Source: Prochlorococcus marinus XMU1402 (GTDB lineage: Bacteria; Cyanobacteriota; Cyanobacteriia; PCC-6307; Cyanobiaceae). From it: a stretch of DNA of 64,000 bases. The translations under genes and the position numbers were made by a program. The notes under the pieces are model-generated. The model was not told the origin of the DNA. It ran no database searches and saw only the letters and a program-made list of their open reading frames with translations. Below, piece by piece: positions 10,005-19,614 of the stretch (its first letter is position 1; the number at the start of each line of letters is the position of its first letter). The stretch spans positions 558,001-622,000 of the forward strand of contig NZ_JAAORD010000002.1 in the NCBI RefSeq assembly GCF_017696205.1, in the 5' to 3' direction.

Positions 10005-11777
10005 ATGTCTAATTTACATAAGCCTTTTCATCAAAAATATAGACCAAAAAACCTAGATGAACTTGTTGGGCAAAATTTTATATCTATTACTCTAAAACAA
10101 GCATTATTAACAAAACAGATTGCGCCTGCATATCTTTTTAATGGTCCAAGAGGCACTGGCAAAACATCAAGTGCGAGAATATTTGCGAAATCTTTAAACT
10201 GCCAAGCATTCGAACAACCAACAATAAAGCCTTGTGGTAAATGTAACTTATGTAGACAAATTACAGATGGGATTGCTTTAGATATTACAGAGATTGATGC
10301 AGCATCTAATACAGGAGTTGAAAATATAAGGGAAATTATAGAAAGAGCGAGGTTTGCTCCTACTCAAGCAAGATGGAAGGTATACGTTATTGATGAATTT
10401 CATATGCTTTCCACAGCAGCTTCAAATGCTTTACTAAAAACTATTGAAGAACCACCCTCAAGAGTTGTATTTATCCTTGCGACAACAAATCCTGAGAGAG
10501 TATTGAATACAATACAAAGTAGATGTCAAAAGTTTGATTTTAGAAGAATAAGTCCCAAGGACATTTTTCAGCAATTATCAAAAATATCAGCAAAAGAATC
10601 GATTCAGTACGAAGTTCAAGGATTAAAAATGATTGCAAAAAGATCCAATGGAGGAATGCGAGATGCACTTAGCCTTCTTGAACAAATTAATCTTCTACCG
10701 GAAGGTATAACGATTAAAAATGTTCATAACTTGTTAGGTGAAGTATCGGAAATTGAATTAACAAATCTAATTAAATCATTAATTGAGAATAATCCAGAGT
10801 CATTAATAATCACCTGCAATAAATTATATGACGATGGAAACGAACCACATCAAATAATTATTGGATTATTGAATATAACGAGAGATTTACTACTACACTC
10901 TACAAAAAATAAATATTCTGATCTTTATTACACATCTGAAGAATTTCAAGATGAATTAGACAAAATCTCAAAAAAAATAAATAAATCAACAATAATTAAT
11001 TGGCATAAAAATCTCAGGAATATTGAATATCAAATCAAAACAAGTGATAATCCCAGGCTTTGGTTTGAAATACATTTAACTGGTCTATTAGATAATCAAA
11101 AGATTGAAAATATTGAAAATATTGAAAATAAGCAAGAAAATAAAAATATTTTCATCAAAGAGAAAAATCTCAATACAACAAGCAAGGAAATAATTAATGA
11201 AGAAAATATTTCTAATGAAATTCAAAACTCAGCCACCAAAGAGAATATAAGTCGAGAAAAATTTATTTTAAAAGAAGACGAAAAATTAGAAAATTTCAAT
11301 GGTCTCGAAAAAGAAAAAATGGGAAATATTTCTAACAATAACCAAAACAATATTGGGTCAAATAACTTAAAAAATCAATGGGAATTAATTCTTTCTAAAT
11401 TAGAGTTACCTTCAACAAGAATGTTGCTTAAACAACAAGCCGAACTTGAAAGTCTTGATTCGGAAAAAATCACAATTGCATTATCTCCAAACTGGGAAAA
11501 TATGATAAAAGACAGAAAAATTTTAATAGAGAATACTGTAAAAAAGATATTTGGAGAACAAATAATACTTAATTTTTCCTCCAAACAATCAACTAAAATA
11601 AACCCAAAAAAAACTTCAGAAACAAACAAAAATGAAGCAAAGAATTTGAAACAGATAAAAAAAATAGAGCCAAAAACTAGTTTTTCAACAAAAATATCTG
11701 ATGAAGAAACTTATGATGATAGTTCAAAAAACTTAGCAAATTTTTTTAATGGAGAAATTATTGACTTTGATGAATAA
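10005..11777 (+). CDS. dnaX: DNA polymerase III subunit gamma/tau
   Basis: DnaX is the clamp-loader ATPase that couples the replisome. Walker A is GPRGTGKT, the zinc module has the form C-x9-C-x2-C-x2-C ending in CGKCNLC, and Walker B is VYVIDEFHML. The first roughly 360 residues are well conserved. The rest is an Asn/Lys/Glu-rich, repeat-bearing linker plus a short C-terminal domain, for 590 residues in total. No intein is present, unlike dnaX of several other cyanobacteria. Two in-frame slippery heptamers (10970-10976 and 11540-11546) could allow a shorter gamma-like product. Its end meets the convergent glycosyltransferase gene with one base between. Confidence 0.95.
   Translation: MSNLHKPFHQKYRPKNLDELVGQNFISITLKQALLTKQIAPAYLFNGPRGTGKTSSARIFAKSLNCQAFEQPTIKPCGKCNLCRQITDGIALDITEIDAASNTGVENIREIIERARFAPTQARWKVYVIDEFHMLSTAASNALLKTIEEPPSRVVFILATTNPERVLNTIQSRCQKFDFRRISPKDIFQQLSKISAKESIQYEVQGLKMIAKRSNGGMRDALSLLEQINLLPEGITIKNVHNLLGEVSEIELTNLIKSLIENNPESLIITCNKLYDDGNEPHQIIIGLLNITRDLLLHSTKNKYSDLYYTSEEFQDELDKISKKINKSTIINWHKNLRNIEYQIKTSDNPRLWFEIHLTGLLDNQKIENIENIENKQENKNIFIKEKNLNTTSKEIINEENISNEIQNSATKENISREKFILKEDEKLENFNGLEKEKMGNISNNNQNNIGSNNLKNQWELILSKLELPSTRMLLKQQAELESLDSEKITIALSPNWENMIKDRKILIENTVKKIFGEQIILNFSSKQSTKINPKKTSETNKNEAKNLKQIKKIEPKTSFSTKISDEETYDDSSKNLANFFNGEIIDFDE
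11103..11129 (+). repeat. Three perfect 9-bp tandem repeats inside dnaX
   Basis: ATTGAAAAT is repeated three times head to tail and in frame, encoding IEN-IEN-IEN at residues 367-375 of DnaX. This lies in the disordered linker after the ATPase core, where copy-number slippage would be tolerated. Confidence 0.9.
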
Positions 11778-11778
11778 A

Positions 11779-13080
11779 TTAAACCCCAGTATGAAGAGTC
11801 TTTCGCCAAAGTATCTTTTTTGGGAAAATAGACATCTTTATTGTTACCCATGGAATTACTAAAAACCAATGTGATAAATAAAAAACCGATACAAATACCA
11901 TCAAAACATTTCTTTTTTGCAATACTGGCACTTCGCTTTTGCAAGAAGAACCGTACCAAAAAGCAATTCCAGAAAGCATAAAAGCTGTGAACGAAATAGG
12001 CCAATAAATTGGTGAATCAAATAAAGCAAAACTGAAAACAAGATCAAAAATAGAAATTATTGGCAATGCATATTGCAATATGAAAAAGTAAGTCAGGTCA
12101 AATTTTTGCAAATAATCAATTTTATTAGTAACTAATTGATCCCCATAATCAAAGAATCTTTGCAAACCTCCCTCTGCCCATCTTTGCCTTTGAGATAATA
12201 AAGCATTTAAATTCTCAACTGCTTCCTCCATAACTGGAGGATCCCATAAGATTCCAATTCGAGATTTTGATAACAATAACCTTAAACTTAAATCTAGATC
12301 ATCCGTAACTGTATCTTCATTAAAAGAGCCACATGCCAATAATGTATCTTTTTTAATTAATTGACCATTTCCCCTTAATTCAGAAACTCCAGCAACTGAT
12401 AATCTTCCATACTGAAAGATTGCATCCATGGCCATCTCCATTGACTGACATGAAGTTAAAAAATTTTCACTTACATTTGTTACTGATTTTCTTAATTGAA
12501 CTGCAGACCAATCATCCTGTTTTACGAAACTAAATAGCCTTTTCAGAGAATCTTGTTTTAGTTGAGCATCAGCATCCAAGACTAATAACCATTCCCCATG
12601 AGTAAACTTCAAAGCATAATTTAAAGCTCCTGACTTTCCTCCTCCAGCGTTTGAAGAACGACTTACTACTTTTAGCTTTTCATATTGTCTAGATAATCGA
12701 TCTAAAATTAAAGGCGTCTTATCAGTACTGCCATCATCGATTATGTAAATATTTAATTTATTTGTTGGATAATCTAAATTAAATAATCTTTCAACTAATC
12801 TTGCTATAACATTCTCTTCATCTCTAGCTGCTACTAAAATATCAAGCACGGGTAAGTCTTTATTTCTAATTCTGATGTTTACAGTATTTGAAACCTTATT
12901 TCTATTAAAATTTCTAGAAATAACTATTAAACCGTAAAAAACAACCACAAAAGAAAGAATCAAAATAAGGTAAAAGAAATTTTCAATCTTGTAAGCATGA
13001 GGAATAAGAGCTACTAAAAAACAAGCACTAAGAAATATAAACGACTTTAATCTTCGATTTTTATAAAAACCCTGACTCAT
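11779..13080 (-). CDS. mgdA: GT2 glycosyltransferase, monoglucosyldiacylglycerol synthase-like (MgdA)
   Basis: This is a membrane-anchored family 2 glycosyltransferase. Two N-terminal membrane segments (about residues 13-29 and 35-54) precede the GT-A domain with VAARDEEN, IIDDGSTD (about 113-120), LDADAQ (168-173), TDDLD (259-263) and the QxxRW-type RQRWAEGG (298-305). Three to four C-terminal membrane segments follow. The NAGGGKSGALN, ENF, SELRGNGQ and TDDLDLSLRL blocks recall Synechocystis Sll1377, which glucosylates diacylglycerol as the first step to galactolipids. That match is from memory of the family, not a search; another GT2 substrate remains possible. It follows the SpoIID-domain gene by 27 bases. 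Confidence 0.75.
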   Translation of the reverse strand: MSQGFYKNRRLKSFIFLSACFLVALIPHAYKIENFFYLILILSFVVVFYGLIVISRNFNRNKVSNTVNIRIRNKDLPVLDILVAARDEENVIARLVERLFNLDYPTNKLNIYIIDDGSTDKTPLILDRLSRQYEKLKVVSRSSNAGGGKSGALNYALKFTHGEWLLVLDADAQLKQDSLKRLFSFVKQDDWSAVQLRKSVTNVSENFLTSCQSMEMAMDAIFQYGRLSVAGVSELRGNGQLIKKDTLLACGSFNEDTVTDDLDLSLRLLLSKSRIGILWDPPVMEEAVENLNALLSQRQRWAEGGLQRFFDYGDQLVTNKIDYLQKFDLTYFFILQYALPIISIFDLVFSFALFDSPIYWPISFTAFMLSGIAFWYGSSCKSEVPVLQKRNVLMVFVSVFYLSHWFLVIPWVTIKMSIFPKKILWRKTLHTGV

Positions 13081-13107
13081 AAAAGTAAATGATTAATTAT
13101 TTAATTT

Positions 13108-14646
13108 TCATTGAGACAATATCTCAAATTTTTTTAATTTTGCATCTCCATAGTAATGATTCAATATTTGTTCATAAGAGAATCCTAATTTAGCCATTTC
13201 AATTGCTCCTGACTGAGATAAACCTACACCATGACCGAAGCCTCCTCCTCTAAAAAGCCATAAATCATCACTTAATTTATTAATAGTAAACAAATTACTA
13301 GGTATAAAATTTAATACCCGTCGAATATCATCTTTAACTAGAACAATAGATTTATTAACTTTGTTCGTTTGTATTGCCAATTTTGTAACTCTGCCACTAA
13401 ACCCACGTTCAATAGAATTTAAATCGAAAACATCATCATTAATATTTATGAGTTTGTTTTTAATTAACTTTTCTTTAATTTCACTACTAGAAATTTTCTT
13501 ATTCCATCGAAAAAGAGAATGATTACTCCCATAAAAGTCTTCTTTATCAAAATCTAAAAAATTATTTACATCAGATTCACTTTTAATTGGAAGTTTAAAA
13601 TTATTATTTAATGATTTAGAACCATCAATGAATGAATTAAAGTAAGAATAATCTTGTATTTGCCAAGACTCTCCTGCAGTAGCAGATACGCCACCATTAG
13701 AACCATGGTAAAAAGCATTTATTGGTTGATTTCTATAAGTTAGAATTAAATTTGAAGTTGCTTCTATAGCTTTTTGAACTTTTTTATTTGTAATTCTAGG
13801 AGGCTTATAAACTTGACATTGAGTGGTGGTACATAAATGATATTTATCCATATTAAATCTATGAGAATTAAAAATGCCCCAAGTTCTTGCTATTACTGCT
13901 TGTGCCTTAAGTGCTTCTAAAGGAGAATTTGGTCCAATTTCGTATGGCAAAACACCTGCCAAATAATCATCAAACTCAATTTTTTGAACTAATGTCCAAG
14001 TTCCATATAAATCTTTTAATAAATAAAAATTTTTGCCAAAATTGACACCATTTATTGTTATGTCATCTTGAGCAGTAATATATATAGGTCCTTCGAGTTT
14101 CATAAGACTATATTCACTTCTAAGAACAGGAGTAATTTGAAAATTATTTATTTTTCGAGAAATCTTATTTTTTAATTTAAACTCTGGCAGATCATCCTCA
14201 AATGGAATCCATACTTCCCAATTTTTAGGGTAAGCAACAGTCGTATCAAATCCTTTATCTTTAAGTTTCTCTGCTTGTTTTTTTGCTGATTCATAGCTAG
14301 CAAAAGGACCAAAAACAATTCTTTCGATTGTTTTTGGATTTTTGATAGGTATATCCACCCAACTAATATTAATCTCTTTTGATTTATGTTTAATACCGTT
14401 GGACGATATCAGATTTAAAAAACCTTTATCAGTGGTAAAGTTTATATTCTGTTTTTTTGAAAAACTGTCATTCTCCCCACCTAAATATTGCTTTAAACCA
14501 ATTAAAAAATTTCCTTTTTTGATTTCTGTATTGGTATGAACATTTAGTAATTCTTCTCCTTTTACATTCGAAGTAAATTTAGTGTTTATTAATAAAAGAG
14601 AAATACATCCTAAAAACAAGTTGAAAAAGGCAAATTTAAGTTTCAT
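13108..14646 (-). CDS. SPOR and SpoIID/LytB domain protein, putative peptidoglycan-modifying factor
   Basis: The 512-residue protein starts with a hydrophobic signal or anchor (about residues 5-20). A SPOR-like peptidoglycan-binding segment at about 106-150 contains FGPFASYESAKKQAEKLKDK. The SpoIID domain follows, with the block YLAGVLPYEIGPNSPLEALK, AQAVIARTWG and, near the end, GGGFGHGVGLSQSGA. In spore formers SpoIID is a lytic transglycosylase acting on denuded glycans. In non-sporulating cyanobacteria the domain is common and its role is probably cell-wall remodelling (inference). It lies upstream of the mgdA-like gene on the same strand and is divergent from rpmI. Confidence 0.87.
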   Translation of the reverse strand: MKLKFAFFNLFLGCISLLLINTKFTSNVKGEELLNVHTNTEIKKGNFLIGLKQYLGGENDSFSKKQNINFTTDKGFLNLISSNGIKHKSKEINISWVDIPIKNPKTIERIVFGPFASYESAKKQAEKLKDKGFDTTVAYPKNWEVWIPFEDDLPEFKLKNKISRKINNFQITPVLRSEYSLMKLEGPIYITAQDDITINGVNFGKNFYLLKDLYGTWTLVQKIEFDDYLAGVLPYEIGPNSPLEALKAQAVIARTWGIFNSHRFNMDKYHLCTTTQCQVYKPPRITNKKVQKAIEATSNLILTYRNQPINAFYHGSNGGVSATAGESWQIQDYSYFNSFIDGSKSLNNNFKLPIKSESDVNNFLDFDKEDFYGSNHSLFRWNKKISSSEIKEKLIKNKLININDDVFDLNSIERGFSGRVTKLAIQTNKVNKSIVLVKDDIRRVLNFIPSNLFTINKLSDDLWLFRGGGFGHGVGLSQSGAIEMAKLGFSYEQILNHYYGDAKLKKFEILSQ

Positions 14647-14737
14647 AAGTTAGAACTTTCTTAATCAATTAAAAACTTTAATTTGCACCAATGCGTATAA
14701 AGGTTTAGATTATCCTAATTAAACACATTTGACTTAA

Positions 14738-14935
14738 ATGTCTAAACTAAAAACTCGTAAATCAGCTGCCAAAAGATTTAAAATTACTGCGACGGGTAAA
14801 TTCATGAGAAGAAGAGCTTTCCATAATCATTTACTTGATCATAAAAGCTCAAAATTAAAAAGACATCTATCAACAAAAGCCGTAGTTGATGAAAGAGATG
14901 CTGATAATGTAAGATTAATGATTCCATACGCATAA
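14738..14935 (+). CDS. rpmI: 50S ribosomal protein L35
   Basis: A 65-residue basic protein opening with [20 protein letters not shown], the typical L35 signature, with the conserved [14 protein letters not shown] stretch. It is immediately followed by rplT, the usual L35-L20 pair. infC is not in the window. The leader is short, with start codons about 90 bases apart from the divergent gene, so a long L20-binding autoregulatory leader like that of E. coli or Bacillus is not present. Confidence 0.98.
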   Translation: MSKLKTRKSAAKRFKITATGKFMRRRAFHNHLLDHKSSKLKRHLSTKAVVDERDADNVRLMIPYA

Positions 14936-14963
14936 ATCTTTAACCAATTTTTATTAGATATTC

Positions 14964-15311
14964 ATGGCACGCGTAAAAAGAGGCAACATAGCCAGAAAAA
15001 GAAGAAACAAAATCTTAAATCTTGCAAAAGGTTTTAGAGGCGGCAACAAAAATCTTTTCAGAACAGCAAATCAAAGAGTTATGAAAGCTCTTTGTAATGC
15101 TTATAGGGATAGAAGAAGAAGAAAAAGAGATTTTAGAAGACTTTGGATTTCTAGAATTAACGCATCTGCCAGGATAAATGGAACAAACTACAGCAAGTTG
15201 ATCAATGGCATGAAAAATTCAGAAATTATTATTAATAGAAAAATGCTTGCTCAATTAGCCTTAAACGATCCTAAGTGTTTTGAAAAAATTGTTTCTTCCG
15301 TTAGTAAGTAG
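14964..15311 (+). CDS. rplT: 50S ribosomal protein L20
   Basis: A 115-residue protein beginning [20 protein letters not shown], with the [18 protein letters not shown] block characteristic of L20. L20 is needed early in large-subunit assembly. It lies 28 bases after rpmI and is almost certainly co-transcribed with it. The length is normal for the family. Confidence 0.98.
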   Translation: MARVKRGNIARKRRNKILNLAKGFRGGNKNLFRTANQRVMKALCNAYRDRRRRKRDFRRLWISRINASARINGTNYSKLINGMKNSEIIINRKMLAQLALNDPKCFEKIVSSVSK

Positions 15312-15320
15312 AAAAAAGCA

Positions 15321-15326
15321 TATAAT
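15321..15326 (+). promoter_or_regulatory. Candidate -10 element before the TPR gene
   Basis: A perfect TATAAT lies 21 bases before the ATG of the TPR gene, just after the rplT stop. No clear -35 is visible. If used, it would separate the TPR-thiG pair from the ribosomal genes with a leader of about 15 bases. Confidence 0.35.
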
Positions 15327-15347
15327 CTAGAAAACTTAATATAAATA

Positions 15348-15905
15348 ATGGAAATATCTTCCTTTCAATCTTATTTAATAATTCTTTTTGTTGTAATAAT
15401 AATAATTTCTATTTTTGTATTCAGACAATTCCTAAAAACAAGAAGTGATGAATTAGATTTAGTAAAATTCGAGCAGAAAGGTTTAGATTCTCTCACCCAA
15501 GCTACAGAATTATATGAATTTGGGTCTATTCAGATAAAAAAAAGATTATATTCTGAAGCAACTAAAACTTTTTTAAAAGCAATTGAAAATTATGAAAATG
15601 AACCTGATGAAGCCAAAGCGATAATAAACAATGCTTTAGGATTTTCTTATGCCGCTCAAAATGAATTTAAGAAAGCAATTAAACACTATAATTCTGCAAT
15701 AAAATCACTCCCAGAATATCCTATAGCTCTAAATAACCTCGCATCAGCACAACAGCGTTTACTTGAATACGACTTGGCATATGCAACTTATCAAAAGGTT
15801 TTGGTGATAGATCCAAAAAACAAAACAGCAATTAAAAAAAGTAAGGAGTTAGAAAAAAGAAACAATTATAAACCTTATAAAGGTATTAAAGATAAGGGAT
15901 TTTAA
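15348..15905 (+). CDS. TPR-repeat membrane-anchored protein
   Basis: The 185-residue protein has one N-terminal membrane helix (about residues 9-27) followed by tetratricopeptide repeats. [24 protein letters not shown], then [40 protein letters not shown] and [20 protein letters not shown] show the TPR pattern from about residue 60 to 170. TPR proteins scaffold complexes, and in cyanobacteria several help photosystem assembly, but the sequence does not say which partner applies here. It ends two bases before thiG, so the two are likely one transcript. Confidence 0.8.
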   Translation: MEISSFQSYLIILFVVIIIISIFVFRQFLKTRSDELDLVKFEQKGLDSLTQATELYEFGSIQIKKRLYSEATKTFLKAIENYENEPDEAKAIINNALGFSYAAQNEFKKAIKHYNSAIKSLPEYPIALNNLASAQQRLLEYDLAYATYQKVLVIDPKNKTAIKKSKELEKRNNYKPYKGIKDKGF

Positions 15906-15907
15906 AT

Positions 15908-16702
15908 ATGGAAAATGATTCTTCTTTACTAATTGGTGGAAAACAATTTTCCAGTAGATTAATGGTAGGCACTGGCAAATACAAATCTTCTCAAGATATG
16001 GTAGAAAGTTTGTCAAATTCTGAAACGGAAATTATAACCGTCGCTATTAGAAGAATTAAAAATGATCAAACCGGAGAAAATTTACTCGAAAAGATAAACT
16101 GGAAAAAATACTGGATGCTTCCTAATACAGCTGGTTGTATAAATTCCGATGAGGCAGTGAGAATAGCAATTTTGGGTAGAGAACTTGCTAAATTATCTGG
16201 TCAAGAAGAAAATAATTTTGTAAAGTTAGAAGTTATTCCTGACAAAAAGTATTTGCTACCAGATCCAATAGAAACCATTAAAGCGGCCGAAATTTTAATA
16301 AAAAAGGGTTTTGATGTACTTCCCTATATCAATGCAGATCCTATTCTTGCAAAAAGACTAGAAGAAATAGGTTGTGCAACAGTAATGCCATTGGGATCGC
16401 CAATAGGCTCCGGGCAAGGTTTATTAAATTTATCAAACATAAGGATAATCATTGAGAATGCAAAAGTGCCAGTAATAATTGACGCAGGAATTGGGGTACC
16501 TAGTGAAGCTTCTCAAGCTATGGAAATTGGAGCTGATGGTGTGTTGATCAATAGTGCAATTGCACAAGCTGAAAATCCTGCTCTAATGGCTCAAGCGATA
16601 AATTATGGTGTGAAAGCTGGCAGGCAAGCTTTTCTGGCAGGAAGAATTAAGAAACAAGACTTTGCAGTAGCAAGTTCACCTGAAATAAACATATCTATCT
16701 AA
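15908..16702 (+). CDS. thiG: Thiazole synthase ThiG
   Basis: ThiG builds the thiazole phosphate of thiamine from deoxyxylulose 5-phosphate, ThiS thiocarboxylate and dehydroglycine. The opening [18 protein letters not shown], the lysine-bearing [15 protein letters not shown] block, and the phosphate-binding [13 protein letters not shown] and [15 protein letters not shown] blocks are all typical. It is a stand-alone 264-residue ThiG, not fused to ThiO as in some cyanobacteria. A ThiO-like oxidase lies about 44 kb away in this window. An AT-rich 166-base gap follows; a weak TTCTC/GAGAA hairpin just after the stop is the only terminator-like feature. Confidence 0.96.
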   Translation: MENDSSLLIGGKQFSSRLMVGTGKYKSSQDMVESLSNSETEIITVAIRRIKNDQTGENLLEKINWKKYWMLPNTAGCINSDEAVRIAILGRELAKLSGQEENNFVKLEVIPDKKYLLPDPIETIKAAEILIKKGFDVLPYINADPILAKRLEEIGCATVMPLGSPIGSGQGLLNLSNIRIIIENAKVPVIIDAGIGVPSEASQAMEIGADGVLINSAIAQAENPALMAQAINYGVKAGRQAFLAGRIKKQDFAVASSPEINISI

Positions 16703-16868
16703 TTCTCTTTATTGAGAAAAGTTTAAAAAGAAAATAAAAACTTATTATTTGATTAATAGTAATTAAGAAAGAAGATTTGAAACTATTTTCAATGTTTTTT
16801 CGCAAATTGGAAGCACACTGTAGTAATTTAATAAATATATTATGAATCTATTAATTCTGGAGTCCTGA

Positions 16869-18062
16869 GTGAAAGTTATTGTTCTAGGTGGAGATGGTTT
16901 TTGCGGTTGGCCTTGTGCGGTGAATTTAGCAGAGCAAAATCATGATGTAATTATTGTCGACAATTTAAGTCGTAGAAAAATTGATATTGATCTAGAGGTA
17001 GAATCTTTAACTCCAATTGCTTCGATAACAGAACGACTTTCTGCATGGGAAGAAATTGGAGGTAAGCCTATGAGATTTCTTAACATGGATATCTCTAAAC
17101 AATATCAAAAATTACTCGATTTGCTAATTGATGAAAAGCCAGATTCTGTGATCCATTTTGCAGAACAAAGAGCAGCCCCTTACTCGATGAAATCTAGTTT
17201 TACCAAAAGATATACAGTAGATAATAATGTTAATGGCACCCATAACCTTCTTGCTGCAATAGTAGAAAGTAATTTAGATATCCATGTTGTACATTTAGGA
17301 ACAATGGGAGTTTACGGATATGGATCACATAGGGGGGCAACAATTCCAGAAGGTTATCTAAAAGTTGAAGTTCCACAACCAGATGGAAGCCGCTTTGAAG
17401 AAGAAATATTACACCCAGCAAGTCCAGGTAGTGTTTACCATATGACTAAAACTTTAGATCAATTATTATTTCTTTACTACAACAAAAATGATCTTGTAAG
17501 GATTACTGATCTACATCAAGGTATTGTTTGGGGAACAAATACAAACGCAACTTTAAAAGATCCAAGATTAACAAACCGATTTGACTATGACGGTGATTAT
17601 GGAACTGTTCTAAACAGATTTCTTATGCAAGCTGCAATTGGATATCCATTAAGCGTTCATGGAACAGGAGGACAAACAAGAGCTTTTATACACATAAAAG
17701 ACTCTGTAAAATGTGTGCAACTTGCTCTTGAAAATCCTCCAAAACCTGGGGAGAGAGTTAAAATCTTTAATCAAATGACTGAAAGTCATCAAGTTGGAGA
17801 ACTAGCTAAAAAAGTTGCGTCTCTGACAGGGGCTGATATCAATTATTTACCAAATCCAAGGAATGAAGCAGTAGAAAATGATCTCATAGTTGATAATAAA
17901 TGCTTTATAGAATTAGGCTTAAACCCAACGACCCTTGATAATGGTTTATTAGAAGAAGTTGTTGAAGTTGCTAAAAAATACTCCAATAGATGTGATCTTA
18001 AACGCATACCTTGTGTTTCATCATGGACTAAAAAACAAGCTGAGGCTATAAAGACTAATTAA
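16869..18062 (+). CDS. sqdB: UDP-sulfoquinovose synthase SqdB
   Basis: SqdB joins sulfite to UDP-glucose, giving the head-group donor for the sulfolipid SQDG. The NAD-binding stretch VLGGDGFCGWPCAVNL is N-terminal. The extended-SDR catalytic YxxxK lies in SVYHMTK, preceded by LGTMGVYGYG, and the AEQRAAPYSM block is SqdB-specific. The length of 397 residues is normal. The start is GTG with a GGAG six bases upstream. A plausible -35/-10 pair (TTGGAA at 16807, TAATAA at 16829) lies in the gap. sqdX follows by 27 bases. Confidence 0.97.
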   Translation: MKVIVLGGDGFCGWPCAVNLAEQNHDVIIVDNLSRRKIDIDLEVESLTPIASITERLSAWEEIGGKPMRFLNMDISKQYQKLLDLLIDEKPDSVIHFAEQRAAPYSMKSSFTKRYTVDNNVNGTHNLLAAIVESNLDIHVVHLGTMGVYGYGSHRGATIPEGYLKVEVPQPDGSRFEEEILHPASPGSVYHMTKTLDQLLFLYYNKNDLVRITDLHQGIVWGTNTNATLKDPRLTNRFDYDGDYGTVLNRFLMQAAIGYPLSVHGTGGQTRAFIHIKDSVKCVQLALENPPKPGERVKIFNQMTESHQVGELAKKVASLTGADINYLPNPRNEAVENDLIVDNKCFIELGLNPTTLDNGLLEEVVEVAKKYSNRCDLKRIPCVSSWTKKQAEAIKTN

Positions 18063-18089
18063 AATTCCTGAAATATTTACCTTACGAAA

Positions 18090-19223
18090 GTGAAAATTGC
18101 ATTGTTTACTGAAACTTTTTTACCTAAAGTTGACGGCATAGTCACAAGACTGACTAAAACGATTGAATTTTTAATAAAAAATGGTGATGAAGTTATAATT
18201 TTTTGCCCGGAGGGGTGTCCCGAATCATATATGGGCGCAACTGTAGTCGGAGTTGCAGCAATGCCATTACCCTTATACCCAGAGTTGAAGCTTGGGTTAC
18301 CAGGTCCTGCAGTCTCAGATAAGTTAGAAAAATTTAACCCAGATCTGATACATGTTGTTAATCCAGCTGTACTTGGATTAGGTGGCATATGGTTGGCGAA
18401 AACTAATAATATTCCTTTGATTGCCAGTTACCATACTCATCTTCCGAAATATCTAGAACATTACGGTATGGGTATGTTAGAACCACTTTTGTGGGAATTA
18501 CTTAAAGCAGCACATAATCAAGCCTTGTTAAATTTATGTACATCAACCGCTATGGTAAATGAGTTAAAAGATAAAGGCATTCAAAGGACAGCTCTATGGC
18601 AAAGGGGAGTAGATACGTATAGTTTCCGACCAGATTTGAGAAGTGAGAAAATGAGAAAAAAATTATTTGGGGAATATAACGACGCTAATTACTTATTGAT
18701 TTATGTAGGAAGATTATCAGCGGAAAAACAAATTGAGAGAATTAAACCAGTCTTAGAAAGTATCCCCAATGCTTGCCTAGCACTTGTAGGTGACGGACCA
18801 TATAGAAACCAGCTTGAAAAAATCTTCGAAAATACAAAGACTAATTTCATAGGATACTTATCTGGCGATGAACTTGCTAGCGCCTATGCCTCTGGAGATA
18901 TATTTTTATTTCCATCTAGTACAGAAACTCTTGGGTTAGTTTTACTAGAAGCAATGGCAGCAGGATGTCCCGTTATTGGAGCCAACAAGGGGGGAATTCC
19001 AGATATTATTAGCGATGGGATTAATGGTTGTTTATATGATCCTGATGAAAAAGATAATGGGGAACAAAGTTTGATTGAAGCGACAAAAAAAATTCTAGAG
19101 AATGAAGATAAAAGAGAAGTTATGAGAAAAGAGGCGCGAAACGAAGCAGAAAAATGGGATTGGAATCAAGCAACACTACAACTGCAAAATTATTATGCAG
19201 ATACTCTCAAAGAAATAGATTAA
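18090..19223 (+). CDS. sqdX: Sulfoquinovosyltransferase SqdX
   Basis: SqdX transfers sulfoquinovose to diacylglycerol, completing SQDG, the phosphorus-free anionic thylakoid lipid. It is a GT4 (GT-B fold) enzyme of 377 residues. The N-terminal ALFTETFLPKVDGIVTRLTK acceptor-side block, YHTHLPKYLEHYG, the VGRLSAEKQIERI donor-side loop and the E-x7-E motif within SSTETLGLVLLEAMA are visible. The start is GTG. It is paired with sqdB as in other cyanobacteria. In phosphorus-poor oceans this lipid replaces phosphatidylglycerol (established for Prochlorococcus). Confidence 0.95.
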   Translation: MKIALFTETFLPKVDGIVTRLTKTIEFLIKNGDEVIIFCPEGCPESYMGATVVGVAAMPLPLYPELKLGLPGPAVSDKLEKFNPDLIHVVNPAVLGLGGIWLAKTNNIPLIASYHTHLPKYLEHYGMGMLEPLLWELLKAAHNQALLNLCTSTAMVNELKDKGIQRTALWQRGVDTYSFRPDLRSEKMRKKLFGEYNDANYLLIYVGRLSAEKQIERIKPVLESIPNACLALVGDGPYRNQLEKIFENTKTNFIGYLSGDELASAYASGDIFLFPSSTETLGLVLLEAMAAGCPVIGANKGGIPDIISDGINGCLYDPDEKDNGEQSLIEATKKILENEDKREVMRKEARNEAEKWDWNQATLQLQNYYADTLKEID

Positions 19224-19235
19224 AGTTATTCTTAA

Positions 19236-19484
19236 TTATGCTACGTGTGGAGGGGTGGGATTATTATACGAACTTAAAGGAAGTATTAGAGTAGCGATAT
19301 TTTGATTCTTTTCAGGCCTTTTTTTCTTTGAAAATTTCTTACCAAAGGGTACTCTTATAACATTAGTTCCCTCAATGGAACAAATCTTTGAGTTATCACC
19401 TGAAAAATTATTGACAAAATTTGGTAAATCTAAGTTTTTAACTGGCAAGTTCTTAACATTACCAGATTTAAAATCTTTGGTCAT
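19236..19484 (-). CDS. Small hypothetical protein (82 residues)
   Basis: I do not recognise this protein. It is basic and soluble, with a variable N-terminal half and a more ordered C-terminal half (VIRVPFGKKFSKKKRPEKNQ, then NIATLILPLSSYNNPTPPHVA). It runs in the same direction as gcvP, 130 bases behind it, and converges on sqdX with a 12-base gap. It occupies an otherwise empty stretch and has codon use like its neighbours, which argues for a real gene. No catalytic motif or membrane segment is visible. Confidence 0.6.
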   Translation of the reverse strand: MTKDFKSGNVKNLPVKNLDLPNFVNNFSGDNSKICSIEGTNVIRVPFGKKFSKKKRPEKNQNIATLILPLSSYNNPTPPHVA

Positions 19485-19614
19485 AGCTTCAAATACCCCA
19501 AAAAAATTTGATGCTCGATTATTTTAATAAAAAAATTTAAAAAAATTCTATAAGAAAATATTAAATTTTTATTCTCACTGATAATAACTTAGTAAATATA
19601 AGAACGCTAGTCCT

